A stretch of DNA of 64,000 bases from Physella acuta (GCF_028476545.1 NW_026731810.1:186001-250000), one strand, 5' to 3'. Numbered from the stretch's first letter, positions 23,232 to 35,229 are shown. The notes: generated by a model from the letters alone, not told the origin. Numbers and translations: made by a program.

Positions 23232-23481
23232 CTTTATCTACCACACCAGGCTATGAGATTCCAGCTTACTCAATTCGCTTTACGACTGATCTCTGCTTTG
23301 AGGCGTCAAATGTTCATCTCAAATCTAGCCAAAAATCTACGTCCAGTGTTGTTCTGTCTAATCATTGTTTCTTTTCAATCTCTAACTTTGAATGATCATA
23401 TCATGATTATAACAGTCTTTCCGTGCCCCTGTCGCTTATAATCTAGTAATGTTATATTAGAGAGTTTTTCGTCTAACTTAA

Positions 23482-23722
23482 GTCTAATGATGTTATGATG
23501 TTTTAAGTTTTAAGAATCCAACATCTAATGATGTTATGATGTTTTAAGTTTTAAGAATCCAACATCTAATGATGTTATGATGATTTAAGTTTTAAGAATC
23601 CAACATCTAATGATGTTATGATGTTTTAAGTTTTAAGAATCCAACATCTAATGATGTTATGATGTTTTAAGTTTTAAGAATCCAACATCTAATGATGTTA
23701 TGATGTTTTAAGTTTTAAGAGT
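23482..23722. repeat. 41-bp minisatellite, about 6 copies
   Basis: The unit is aacatctaatgatgttatga then tgttttaagttttaagaatc and c. The copies are almost identical. It shares the core ctaatgatgttatgatgtt with the next array. Confidence 0.95.
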
Positions 23723-23751
23723 CTAACTGTCCAACGTCCAGGGTCTGGTCG

Positions 23752-24440
23752 AATGATGTTATGATGTTAAAAAGAGTCAGTGAGTCCATCTAAATTCTAA
23801 TGATGTTTGTAAGAGTCAGTCCGGTCCATCTAAACTAATGATGTTATGATGTTAAGAATACTCTAACTGTCCGCCTAGTCTAATGATGTTATGATGTTAA
23901 GAATACTAACTGTCCGCCTAGTCTAATGATGTTATGATGTTAAGAATACTCTAACTGTCCCCTAAAGTCTAATGATGTTATGATGTTAATAATACTCTAA
24001 CTGTCCCCTAAAGTCTAATGATGTTAAGATGTTAAGAATACTCTAACTGTCCCCTAAAGTCTAATGATGTTAAGATGTTAAAAATACTCTAACTGTCCCC
24101 TAAAGTCTAATGATGTTATGATGTTAAGAATACTCTAACTGTCCCCTAAAGTCTAATAATGTTATGATGTTAAGAATACTCTAACTGTCCCCTAAAGTCT
24201 AATGATGTTATGATGTTAAGAATACTCTAACTGTCCCCTAAAGTATAATGATGTTATGATGTTAAGAATACTCGGTTTCCCTAAAGTCTAATGATGTTAT
24301 GATGTTAAGAAGACTCTAACTGTCCGCCTAGTCTAATGATGTTATGATGTTAAGAAGCCTAACTGTCCCCCTTAAGTCTAATGATGTTATGATGTTAAGA
24401 ATACTAACTGTCCCCTAAAGTCTAATGATGTTATTCAAAC
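23752..24440. repeat. 46-bp minisatellite, about 15 copies
   Basis: The unit is ctaatgatgttatgatgtta then agaatactctaactgtcccc and taaagt. The first units are irregular. The shared 19-base core shows that the 41- and 46-bp arrays have a common origin. Confidence 0.95.
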
Positions 24441-24869
24441 TTGTCAACCCACATTTCTCCTCTAACAGGTAGAATGATTGTATACATATGCGTGTTTATA
24501 CCTGAACGAAATTTTTATATATCACTCAAGACTAGCTTATAAATGACCGAATCCACTTCCTAAATTTTGAATCATAAAAAACAAACATTGATTTTACCTT
24601 GGTGAAATACATTAGAAACCTTTTGACGTTCTTAAATAAAAGAAACGAATTTTATTTTTTTGAAGTGTGCATGTCTAGCTTAAAGTATGCTTGAGGGAAA
24701 GAAACCCTTAAAGGAACGTTTAACTTTTTAATGTTATTTATATATTTTTTTCATTACATACATGTTGTTGCTTTATGTATGTGCAGTGTCTGTCTATGTC
24801 TAGACATCTCTTGACAAGGATTCGTCCAGTCTTGCACCAGACATGTAGACCTCCGTCACGGTACAGTGG

Positions 24870-25097
24870 TTGTAAGTTTACCCTTTCAAACCTGGCCGTC
24901 ATGTGGTAGATGAAGTAGAGTTTTGTTTCTGTGGCCTCGGTATATGAAAGGAGAGTGTCATCAGCACTATACCCAGGCTTTTTTTCGAACATCCATTTAA
25001 GCTGAGTCGACTCAGGGACGTCCTTCGGACTCCAGCCCGATGGCCGAACTCGAGACTTTCGGGTTAGAAGTTTATGCTCTGCCATCCGACCACATCG
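24870..25097 (-). mobile_element. SINE family 1 copy
   Basis: In minus orientation: a tRNA-like head (decayed A box near 25070-25090, B box around gagttcgg), then the body with gctgagtcgactcaggg, cagcactatacccaggc, tggcctcgg and gtagagtt in plus sense. It is diverged from the copies at 8199 and 26905. Confidence 0.8.
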
Positions 25098-25299
25098 TCC
25101 TACAATTTAGATTCAAATGACCCGAATTCATGTTTTCGATAATACCCTTAAAAACATCCAATATGTATCTTTTTTTAAACAGCGAATCACACATTGTCAA
25201 AGCCGTTACTTCATTAGAGTTGAGTTATGGTGAAAAACATAAACTCAGGGTTGGGAAAGTGTTAGTGGTCTTACAATAACACAAGTCACGGGTTCTTGG

Positions 25300-25440
25300 C
25301 GGGCCTATTGTGTCATATTTGGACCGCAGCCGACGATGTTGTTTTGTCATGCATTTTGTCAGGCTTACATTTCACGCGCTGCGTCACTTCCTGTTTCTTT
25401 GATTGTCAGGTTTCCCCGAGTGGTTCCTAGTGGGAGAATA
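25300..25440. other. Unique moderately GC-rich segment
   Basis: Contains cgcgctgcgtcacttcctg (ETS-like acttcctg). No gene is supported. The flanks 25440-25850 are AT-rich and featureless. Confidence 0.25.
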
Positions 25441-25854
25441 CTCAACAAAGGGAAGTAAACAATGTCTATAAACGATTCGCGAATTATAATAAAAAACAGT
25501 ATATTCAAAATTAAACCAATTATTTTACAATATGACAACGGTCACGGTCAATATTCAATTTTATACATTTTCTGGCAAAATATTATTTAACAATTGCATT
25601 TAATTAATAGACCATTATAATGCACTGTAAAACAAGCTATTTAAAGCTTAAGATAAAGGAAGATTTTAAAATATTAAAACGTAGAATTTCACTACCATCT
25701 TGCTGCCTTACAGCCTAAAGATCTGTATGAGGACATATTTTAAAAAAAAACAGGTTCTTGTAAATCCCATGTAAAACCCATGACTGTTTCGTTTAACAGA
25801 ACTGTGTATTAGAAAAGCCACCCTCCCCTCCACCACTGTCGGCACCCAAGCGTG

Positions 25855-26480
25855 TAGACCATTGTTTTTAGACCTCCATTCTCTGAGAGTAGAGCTTTTT
25901 TAAAAAAACTGCCTTCCGCGTAACAAGAAAACTTGCAACTCTTTGACAAGCTGCCAGCCGTGACCGGCACTCGATGAGAGCATGGATGGAACTCTGCGCT
26001 GCCTCGTCCTGCGGATGTTCACACAACTCCAAAACTAAACTCCGTTTTCTTTCGGACATTTTCCAGTCTTGTTTTTTTAAATCCCCTCTTTAATTCTTTT
26101 GATGAATTTCTCCGGTTGTGCCACAGCGGTGCCGGCACAAAGCTTGTTTGTTTCATGCTGGGGCCGGTATACGACTCGTGTGACCCTAGCTGGAGAAGGA
26201 ATATCTTTTCTAGAGGGGAACAAAGACGAGATGCAGGATCTCAAAGAGTAAAACTACTTCCTCTGCATCTAGCAACAATGTAAAATAAACAATGAGGCAT
26301 TTTTTTGAGACCGCCGACCAGAAAGTAAAAGTTGGAAACAAAGCTCTCCGTGTGTAAGGGTCCTGCCGGCTAAACGGAACCGGCTGTGACAGTCTCAATG
26401 TAACCGGCATTGTCCGGAATACAGCCGGCTTTGTCCGAATTAGAACCAAACTTGTGTTGACGCTGATTAATATGCGCACG
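25855..26480. other. GC-richer unique island with ccggc words
   Basis: This stretch stands out from AT-rich flanks. Between 26365 and 26450 the words aaccggctgtgacag, taaccggcattgtccgg and cagccggctttgtccg form a degenerate repeat of about 25 bp. Short minus-strand open frames occur here (for example 25868-26059, beginning MSERKRSLVLELCEHP), but I recognise no family and see no clear splice context. It may be conserved regulatory DNA or a fragment of an exon. Confidence 0.3.
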
Positions 26481-26904
26481 ACTAAATCTTTCTTTTGTGC
26501 TGTTGAGTAAATTATTTTTTTAAAAATAGTTTGATTAATTTTTGTAGTTCTGTGTTGTGGGTTTTCAAATGTTGCGGTTCCGAGGACTTTTGTACAAAAG
26601 TATGTTTTGATTATCTGCAGCCTTTGCTGGGAGTAAAAACATGTTAAGTGAGAGATTAGTCATTTCTTTTCTGTTGTTTTAAAACCACTCCATCAAATAC
26701 TTGGGAATGTTTGACTTTAAAAATCTAAATGGCAGCTGTATAAAACAAAACATTTTAAAATCAAAATATAAAAAAAAAAACATTTCTCTTCGACTAATTG
26801 AAGAAATAAGACAAAGAATTCTAGAAAACTAATGGAGAATAAAAACTATCAATGGGTCTTGTCAAATGTAGTAGCTAAGTTAAAGTTAAAAAATTGTAAA
26901 GAAT

Positions 26905-27130
26905 CCTCTTCAGACTGAGTGATTCATTAGGAAGTAGAGTTCGTATGTTTCTTGGCCTCGGTGTATAAAGGGAAGGTATGGTCAGCACTTTGTCCAGCCA
27001 TTTTTACTTTTGTTAACGTGAGTTAGGTACCCATCAGAGCTGGGCGGACTCAGGGATATTCTACTGACTTGAACCCAGATTCGAACTCGAGACTTTCGGG
27101 CTAGCAGCCTAGCGCTCTACCGCTTAGACC
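26905..27130 (-). mobile_element. SINE family 1, best-preserved copy
   Basis: Minus orientation. Head: agcggtagagcgctagg (A box), then gagttcgaatctgggttc (B box). Body in plus sense: gggtacc in reverse, cccatcagagctgggcgg, tatggtcagcactttgtcc, cttggcctcggtgtata, gaagtagagttc. This copy defines the family for the other matches. Confidence 0.88.
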
Positions 27131-29560
27131 TCGCCATAGTAGCATAGAGATTATTATAATAACAATAGTCCGAAAATCGTATTAGTAAATATTCGCCCTT
27201 TAAATACTTCATTGATGAAAATAAATTCATCTCTGTGTCTTGTATCTTGTCATATTATAGATCTGTTAAAAAATTAAGAAGATAACACAACAATTAAATT
27301 ATAACATTAATTACAACTCACTCATCGCTCGCGTAAATATTAGTTCATCAAGGTTTAATCAAATCAAGGGCTGCGGCTAAATGGTTACTAAAAAACGGTT
27401 CGGTTTGAAGGTCAAAGTTGAAGTCAAATAAAAGGCCTGGGTTGGCTTATCTTACCTAAAAAGGGAAGCAACTACTTTTTTAATCGCACCATGAATATAA
27501 TACAAATTCATTTTTGTCATTTTTTTAGAAATGTAATAAAATTATAAATATAAGATATTTTTTAGAAATGAACTAGAAATTTGTGTGTAAGTGTATAGAA
27601 AATTATGTGCAATATGAAATAATTGAGTTAATATAGCGTGCGGTGTGGTGATGTAACTGTTCAATAATTGATAAATACAAAGTTCCAAATGTTCTTTCCC
27701 TAATTTTAAAGCCGCGGCGTTTTAAAAAGAATGAATACATAATTAATAAACATCAAACATTTGGTATCAGTTCCCTAATTAATTTGATATGAACAAACAA
27801 TTAATAAACGAACCGCTGGCCCGACTGTAGCCGACCAAACAAGACAACATATGGCGGAACAGGCACCGTGGTTGATGACAAGACCTTACGATACACGGGC
27901 TAGCTGAAACGTGTTTCTAATGAATTCATGACCGAATGATCCGTTAGATTGCCGATTGTCTGTCCGCGGTTTTTAATTATCTTGATTATGCTCCATTCCG
28001 AAGTGTAATTTAAAGTACATTAGAAGTGCATTTTTTTGTTTTGTTTTTGATTATTAGTATTTGGCGGCTGTGGAAAACATTGAATAAATTAGCATGAGAA
28101 TAGTGGAACATGCTTTGATATGTATCAGCGCAGATGGCCGACGTGTGATAATCTCATACATTGACACGTTTTTTGGGATGGACGTTTTGTTGTGTGATGG
28201 GAGATTTTTTTTTGTCTAAAGTTAATGCAGAAATAACGAAAATTGCATTAATTATATTAGAGTTTTTATACTTTAATTAAAGATATAACATCTGCGCTAG
28301 GGGTATTTTAACACATACAGATTTCTAAATGTTATCTAAATGTCCGTTTCATTTTGCTTTAATTATGCAAATACACCCGTGCTATAATCCTTTATCTTTA
28401 TTTACTGTTCTGCTGTGATCTAAGCAGTTTTATGTATGTAATAAGCTAATCTCTTATTAACTAATTAAATCAGGATGTTTTATCTTTAGGATTTTGTTTT
28501 ATAACTATTCTTTAAGATACTTGTCTAAATTTAACTTTAGTTGTTTACTAAAAAAAAAGTTAACTTTAATTTTAATTTTTTTTTCATTCTTATTTTAGTG
28601 GCTGTCTAGACATAATGTTAAGGGTTTCTTCTATGTTATCTTAGTACTTGCCTATGTTCAAACTGTCGCCTAACAATAATCCACGTATTTCCTATCGATA
28701 ATTTAACTTGTTTCCTATCATTGAGGCATGAAATTAAATAATTCGCTAACAACTAAACCAGCATGTGTTACACTACTCATCAATCAACGTCAACATCCTA
28801 ACTATCTTAATTACTTGCTCAATAGGCTGTCAGTGTAATCAATTTATTTTCATCGTATGCTACTATGCATTTTATATTTAGTCTGTTCTCCTATTAGGAA
28901 ATAGTTCATAGACAAAATCCTTGGACAAAATTCATCTCTGGGCTAGTTTAACTTTCTTCAACTGCCCACAGCCTTACTTGTGTTTTGCTTACCTGCCTTT
29001 TTTTCTTTTTCCCCAGGGATTGGGGATCCAATATAATTGTCTGCTTCTATGTATCAAAGTTTAATAATAAAAAATAAGTATAAAAATTTAAAAAAAAAAA
29101 CCTTTCTAATGCACTTAAAAAGTATGAAAATAAACGTTAATTTTCTTTAGCATTAATAGTCAATGCGTTGATTGCTAATATATTCTGAAAAAAATACCTA
29201 CAGTGTGTTTATTTTCATATATTAATTCATTTTAAAGTTTGTTATTATAGGTTTTTTAGCTTGTTTTATTTTCTACTTTTTAGTAATTGAGCATTGTTAA
29301 GATCTAACGTCAGGTTTACACTTGCGACATGTATACTATAAATGTCTAGAGAAAAAAGAATAGCAACAAAATTGTTTACATTTAATATTAACTTATGCTT
29401 TCAAGAGTTTATTCTTTTCAAGCTGTTCGTTGTTGAGTCTATAAGGGTCTTGTCTAAACTTATTTGCTTTTTACTGTAGGTGTTAGACTTTGGGTTCCCT
29501 CCATAAAACGAGAATTATCTCCCTTATACGGACACACCTCGGCTCTAGCTATGCTCATTG
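27131..29560. other. AT-rich unique DNA without a gene
   Basis: About 2.4 kb, strongly AT-rich with many A and T runs. An octamer word ttatgcaaat lies near 28369, and a GC patch with gattgtctgtccgcgg near 27954. I see no exon, RNA gene or tandem repeat. Confidence 0.4.
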
Positions 29561-29567
29561 GCTAAGC

Positions 29568-29775
29568 CAGTGGTTCTCACCCTTTTTGGGCGTATCGAAC
29601 CCCACCAGTTTCATATGCGCATTCACGGAACCCTTCTTAATAGTTGTATCGTCCACATTGACATTAATCATATTGTGAAATATATGAGACGGGTGTGTGT
29701 CTTGACCTCGCAGAACACCTGAGACCGACTCACGGAACCCCTGGGGTTCGATCGAACCCAGGTAAAGAACCACTG
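29568..29775. mobile_element. hAT MITE (family Q), 208 bp, with 8-bp target duplication
   Basis: Terminal inverted repeats cagtggttctcaccc and ggtaaagaaccactg bound the element. It is flanked by ggctaagc (29560-29567) and agctaagc (29776-29783), an 8-bp duplication with one mismatch. Inside are gaaccccaccag and ggaacccctggggttcgatc. The CAGTGGTTCTC start and the overall layout are classic for non-autonomous hAT elements. It encodes nothing. Confidence 0.92.
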
Positions 29776-29803
29776 AGCTAAGCAGACGGCAACACGATGT
29801 AGC

Positions 29804-30806
29804 AGTGAGCAGTTCTCTCACCCATAGTGCCAGCCGCTAGACCTGTGAGCAGTTCTCTCACCCATATTGCCAGCCGCTAGACCTGTGAACAGTTCTCTCA
29901 CCCATATTGCCAGCCGCTAGACCTGTGAACAGTTCTCTCACCCATATTGCCAGCCGCTAGACCTGTGAACAGTTCTCTAACGCATATTGCCAGCTACTAG
30001 ACCTGTGAACAGTTCTCTCATCCATATTGCCAGCCGCTAGACCTGTGAACAGTTCTCTAACCCATATTGCCAGCTACTAGACCTGTGAACAGTTCTCTAA
30101 CCCATATTGCCAGCTACTAGACCTGTGAACAGTTCTCTAACCCATATTGCCAGCCACTAGACCTGTGAACAGTTCTCTAACCCATATTGCCAGCCACTAG
30201 ACCTGTGAACAGTTCTCTCACCCATAGTGCCAGCTACTAGACCTGTGAACAGTTCTCTAACCCATATTGCCAGCCACTAGACCTGTGAACAGTTCTCTAA
30301 CCCATATTGCCAGCCACTAGACCTGTGAACAGTTCTCTCACCCATAGTGCCAGCTACTAGACCTGTGAACAGTTCTCTAACCCATATTGCCAGCCGCTAG
30401 ACCTGTGAACAGTTCTCTCACCCATAGTGCCAGCTACTAGACCTGTGAACAGTTCTCTCATCCATATTGCCAGCCGCTAGACCTGTGAACAGTTCTCTAA
30501 CCCATATTGCCAGCTACTAGACCTGTGAACAGTTCTCTAACCCATATTGCCAGCTACTAGACCTGTGAACAGTTCTCTAACCCATATTGCCAGCCACTAG
30601 ACCTGTGAACAGTTCTCTAACCCATATTGCCAGCCACTAGACCTGTGAACAGTTCTCTCACCCATATTGCCAGCCACTAGACCTGTGAACAGTTCTCTCA
30701 CCCATATTGCCTGTCGCTAGACATGTGAGCAGTTCTCTCACCCATATTGCCAGCCGCTAGACATGTGAACAGTTCTCTAACCCATATTGCCAGCCGCTAG
30801 ACCTGT
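29804..30806. repeat. 40-bp minisatellite, about 25 copies
   Basis: The unit is acctgtgaacagttctctca then cccatattgccagccgctag. Diagnostic variants (acccata, cccatagtg, cagctactag, ccactag) recur in blocks, which shows multi-unit duplications. It starts only 20 bases after the right target duplication of the hAT MITE. Confidence 0.98.
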
Positions 30807-30884
30807 TGGTTTGATGTCGGGGAAATCCGGCTCCTTTAGTCATGGGTCGAAAGTTGGTTACAACATTTGACCACAAGTAGGCAG

Positions 30885-31115
30885 CCAGTAGACAACCAGA
30901 CAACAAGATAACCGGTCAACAAGCCAACACTGCTGGACAACCAGACCACAGGACAACCAGACAACCTTAAAAGACAGCCAAGCAACCAGACAACCACACA
31001 AAAAAACAACATGATAAACAGAAAACCTGGCAGCCAGTAGACCTCCAGACAACCGATCAACCAGATAACAGGACAACCTCACAACCTCACCAGACAAAAC
31101 AGCCAACCAACCAGA
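30885..31115. repeat. Degenerate CAACC/AGA repeat
   Basis: Variants of gacaaccagacaac occur irregularly about fifteen times. The minus-strand open frames rich in L, V, W and S here are by-products. Confidence 0.85.
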
Positions 31116-32084
31116 CTACAAGAAAATCGAACAACTGGTCCTGACTTAAGTAAAACTTGCACTGAAAATAGTAAGTCTGACAAATTCTGTAATCGCCCCA
31201 CAGCTAACTACAAAAAATAATTTTACTCTCAACAGCTAGTACTTCTATGTATAGTTTTATACCTTTTATTTTGCATTTAAAAATAATTTCAATACATATT
31301 CTGTAGACAAATCTGAAAAAGCAAAAAGTCATGCCATGCTTGTCTTCAAGCAAATAAAAATCATTAAAACACATATGCTTTTGAGATTGCTTTTATATCA
31401 ATACAACATCCACTTTACATTCTAAATTTGAAAGTAAATTATTTTTCGTCCACTTATATAGAACTTACAAGCCGACTAAAAAAATTTTACGTGTACCCAA
31501 ACAATGACTTTGGCCCAATATGCTCCGTATTGATCTGGCAGATTGCTAATAAATCTACGAGTTCCACTTCTTGTCTAGCCCCTGGCTAACTCGGTGTCAA
31601 CCCTCTTCAGCTCAAATTGCGGCTAAGCTTTGTCACTCTGCCGGTTAGGACGTTTTGTATTTTTACGTTAGCTTCGAGTGGGCAACAACATAACAGATAT
31701 ATTTGTATCGATTGTTCACGTCTACCGATTGATGCACAAATTAATTATTGATCCGGCGTGTCACATTCAGCAGGGTACTCATGGTAATGCGTCGTTAATC
31801 CGTTGAAGAAAATATTTTTAAACGCAACGTTTGGAGATTAGTGATTAAATCTAACCAGGGTTTTTTTGTCGTGATAAAAGTTTGGCCAAATAGGCTTAGA
31901 TTTGGTTCACTGGAGATCGAGTGTTTACTGATTTTTGAGCGTATAGCGACACACATATGAAGTAGATCTTGGAATGGATTTTAAGTTTTTATAGTTACAT
32001 AAAGTTTTAGAACATGACTAAACTTGTAGGGTAGACGTGGTCACATTATCCATACCAACCTGATACATCATATGATCTGATTTG
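31116..32084. other. Unique AT-rich DNA without a gene
   Basis: I see nothing I can support between the CAACC repeat and the truncated SINE. Confidence 0.4.
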
Positions 32085-32225
32085 GTGTAAAGTTTCCTCT
32101 TTAGACCTGTTTCTTGACCTCACCTTTACTCACCAGGTACCCATCAGAGCAGGATTCAGGGACGTCCGAACTCAAGACTTTTGGGCTAGCAGCCAAACGC
32201 TCTACCATTCGACCACGCACTCCCT
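32085..32225 (-). mobile_element. SINE family 1, internally deleted copy
   Basis: In plus sense it holds aggtacccatcagagcagg, tcagggacgtccgaactcaa and the head end ctaccattcgaccacgc. The part of the body that carries gtggtcagcac is missing. Confidence 0.75.
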
Positions 32226-32247
32226 TTGCTATAAACTGTTTATAATT

Positions 32248-32350
32248 GTGTGCAATGGTGTTGCGCATTAACATACAATGGTGTTGCGCATTAACATACA
32301 ATGGTGTGTTGCATTAACATACAATGGTATGGTGCATTAACATACGGTTG
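32248..32350. repeat. 23-bp tandem repeat, about 4 copies
   Basis: The unit is acatacaatggtgttgcgca then tta. Confidence 0.9.
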
Positions 32351-32377
32351 TATCTGGTTCTGTGACTTGTATTTGTG

Positions 32378-32398
32378 TCCCCCCCCCCCCCCACCCCA
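32378..32398. repeat. Poly-C tract
   Basis: A run of about 14 C and then caccccac. Confidence 0.9.
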
Positions 32399-32559
32399 CA
32401 AAATAGTGTTAACTTTAGCCGTCTGTCATCTGCTCCTGCCGTCTGCTTCTCTTGCTCGCGACACCACCCTCATGTTCCCCCCCTCCCCCAACCGACTCCT
32501 CCCGACAGTCCACCGCTGCTCCTCAGAGAGATATTCTCTTTCGCCGGTCCACCCTCCCC

Positions 32560-32720
32560 CCGCCCGGCCGTGTCATCACTTCTGCTAGCGATCACGTGAT
32601 CTCACCCCATTCGGGAACCGCGCGTCTCAGAGGCCGCCATCTTGGCGCATTTTACTCCCATGAGGCAGCCGGCTCGCGTGAACCGGAAGTGTGAGGCCCC
32701 CCGTATGTATGTGATTGTTT
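32560..32720 (-). promoter_or_regulatory. GC-rich promoter-like island: ETS, TISU/YY1 and E-box
   Basis: On the minus strand the order is acacttccggttcacg (ETS site, 32682-32691), about 40 bases of unique DNA, then ccaagatggcggcc (32632-32645), then gatcacgtgatc, a palindromic CACGTG E-box (32591-32600). The caagatggcggc word is a perfect match to TISU (SAASATGGCGGC), which doubles as a YY1 site and as the start codon context of genes with very short 5' UTRs. There is no TATA box. The whole stretch is CpG-dense in AT-rich surroundings. It would drive leftward transcription. Confidence 0.5.
32606..32640 (-). CDS. Candidate first coding exon in TISU context (partial, unsupported by downstream exons)
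   Basis: The start codon inside the TISU word opens a frame that reads MAASETRGSRMG and reaches a plausible splice donor, tggg/gtgaga, after 35 coding bases. If not spliced, the frame stops two codons later. TISU genes usually have a 5' UTR of only 5-30 bases and housekeeping expression, often with an ETS site upstream, as here. I could not find matching downstream exons on the minus strand to the left. It could therefore be a non-coding promoter, an alternative first exon, or a dead promoter. The protein cannot be named. Confidence 0.22.
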
Positions 32721-33029
32721 ACTTGGAGTTTCCCCACAACAAAGCCTGGGGTAACTCGATTTGGTGGGGGCCGTGTTACCCTAAGGTGACAGCCAGCCCG
32801 TCCCCCGCATCGATTGCTCCTGACTCCTTGTCCCCTCAGTGATTTCTAAACAGTTTATAAATTCCCTTCAATCCAATCGCCTGCTCGCGAAAGTTGGCAT
32901 GTCAAAATGAAACTGTAATTGATGACGGTGAGCCGAGTGGCGAGGCTCGATATATTCACGCCTTTTAACTGATTACTCCGCGTAAATATTTAAAGAGGTT
33001 TTAGTTTCATTTTAGTCTCCACAGGAAAA

Positions 33030-33180
33030 ATAACCAGGGTCCTCTCCGTCCTCTCCCCAGTTTGTACGCACTTTCCAACAAAAAAAAAAACGACGACACC
33101 CCCCCCCTGTCCTTTCCCCTGCTTGTACGCACTTTCCAAAAAAAAACGACGACCACCCCCCCCCCCCCCGCCCTTCCTCC
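33030..33180. repeat. Tandem duplication of about 65 bp with poly-C
   Basis: The word cttgtacgcactttccaa (gttt- or gctt- variant) is followed by A runs, cgacgac and C runs. It occurs twice in a row. Confidence 0.85.
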
Positions 33181-33314
33181 CTCACTTCTTATTTTCCCTC
33201 CTTTTTTAAACAAAACTACCAGACAATTCTTTTTTTAAAGACGTCCGGTTTGAGGTTTGTTGTCTTTTCTTTAGAAAGAAGATCCCAGCTTTACTTGAAA
33301 AAAAATATATTGTA

Positions 33315-33420
33315 TATTTATTTCTCTTCATTATTTTCAAATTAATTATTATATATTTGTTCCTCGTCATTAATTTCACATTAATTATTGTATATTTGTT
33401 CCTCATCATTATGGTCAAGA
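33315..33420. repeat. About 45-bp tandem repeat, 2.3 copies
   Basis: The words attaattattatatatttg and ttcctcgtcatta recur with small changes. Confidence 0.8.
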
Positions 33421-33697
33421 CAATAAACACTGTTTACAAGAGAAATATATTGAAACGTTACAACTACTATTAATATTTTATGTCTTTCTATCTAAGTGTC
33501 TTGAATCTTGCCTGAATCGACTTGTGTTGACATAAGGGGGTGATGTTTTATCAAAATTGTAATACTGACTTACGTTACTTTAGCTTGCTTTAACTATACA
33601 GGACTAACCAAGGTGTAGCGACCCATTCCGGCGCACCGAGCGAACTGTCAATGTTGCGCCACATACTCAAATGTGGTTACTCTCGAAAATATCGACC

Positions 33698-33725
33698 CCC
33701 CCCCCCCCCACACACACACACACAT
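33698..33725. repeat. Poly-C followed by (CA)n
   Basis: About 14 C and then cacacacacacacaca. Confidence 0.92.
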
Positions 33726-34029
33726 TCACAGCAATTCAAGAAATCAGTCTGTAAAGCCAAGTTGCGGTCTGTTTGTAAAATCTGAATGAGCTTTTATTTT
33801 TTTTTCTACCCCGTTTGGCGCCCCCATTTGGTCAGTGTCTAGGGCGGCAGCCCCACCTGTCCTCCCCCAGCTACGTCTCTGCTAGACTAAACCAAACGCA
33901 TTTGTCTATATGTATTTTTAAAAATGTATGTCCTTATGTTTGTATATGTTTTGTAAATATATGTGTATTATTAACATATGTTAACACGAGACTCATACCA
34001 CTTCTACAAGATAAACGTGCCCATACTAT

Positions 34030-34205
34030 TACTGTGTTAGACCATACATTCGACGCAGCCATTACAGTGAGCCGATTCAGCTAAAATGTCGTACTGTCAT
34101 TGGTTGGTCAGTATAAAAGGCAGCTATCCATCGAGCTAACTCTCTACCCCTTGGTCAATAAACTCTACTCCATTTTCTATTGGAGTGTCGCATTTAGAAA
34201 TAAAT
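34030..34205 (+). mobile_element. LTR-like fossil fragment (solo LTR candidate) or core promoter
   Basis: The order tcattggttggtcag, tataaaaggcagc, about 35 bases, then ggtcaataaactctactcc, resembles the promoter, start and polyadenylation block of a long terminal repeat. No internal region, second copy, defined ends or target duplication are visible. It is an old fragment if it is an LTR. An unrelated TATA promoter is the alternative. Confidence 0.3.
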
Positions 34206-35229
34206 TAACTTCTTTTCTTTTAACTAGGCTGCACACAATTTTCAAAATCCCTTACAAAATTAAATAAATCCCCGGATTTTTTTTCAACTTAATTTTAGCT
34301 AAAGTGAAGTAGTTTTATGACATACTCACCTACCGTAGTACGCCGTGCGCTTCCAATGACAGCCTAATTAATTTTAATAGAGTAAATGATTGTCGAAGGT
34401 TTTAAATAATTTGCCAACTGCGCCCAGTCAAATAGTGAAGTGGCTTCAAGACAGGTGAATGTCTTGAAGGATTAGGTGTGACAGGTCCATCTTAAGCTGA
34501 TTGGTTTCAAATTAAAATCTAATTTAAAACGCTCTTGTTGAGAAATACAATCTCGTTAGATTTTGGGTTTAAGGACAATCGTTACAATTGAGGCGATGAA
34601 ATGGATGGTGGTGAAATTAAGTTGACATGTTCCGTGTACGCTTGGATGGTGCTGGTCCGCTAGAGGGCGCTAGATGCCGTTGTTGTGTTTTTTGTACAGG
34701 TAGGTTTATATGGTAGGTGGGTGTAGATGGGCGTGGAACAATATTTTCTTATTTGTTTGATCTGTAACTTCTAATTAAAATTATTATTAACTTTGTCAAA
34801 GCCTATAACAATCATAAAATATTTGCTTCTATAATCCATCTGGTAACAGACGTAATGACAATATTGTAGCTCAATTCTAAAATCCAACCACTAGCTTGTC
34901 AAAAAAGTGTGTATCTTTCAAACATCTCTCCAACAACATCCATGTAACATCATTCACATCATTAACGTTACTGCAACAACAAGATTCATCGCATCAACGT
35001 TGTTGTTAGCATCAAAATTCAATTCGCCTTAACAACTTGATTGCAAACAGTATTCAAATCTGGCTATTATCCATCATGGCAACTCTGATCAAACTCCACC
35101 TTTGGCAACTTTCTATCTATACACTCTGGCCGCTCTCTGGCAAAGAATCATCCCGGCTACATACAGTCTAGCATTCATCATTACAGCAATACAGTTAGGA
35201 TCCATTCATTTAACTGGCTAGACTAGACG

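Noticed and set aside
24738-25085. 115-codon minus-strand frame
   Set aside because: It lies almost wholly in a SINE family 1 copy.
34030-34205. Complete LTR retrotransposon
   Set aside because: Only a single LTR-like promoter and polyadenylation block is visible, with no partner, internal region or clear ends.
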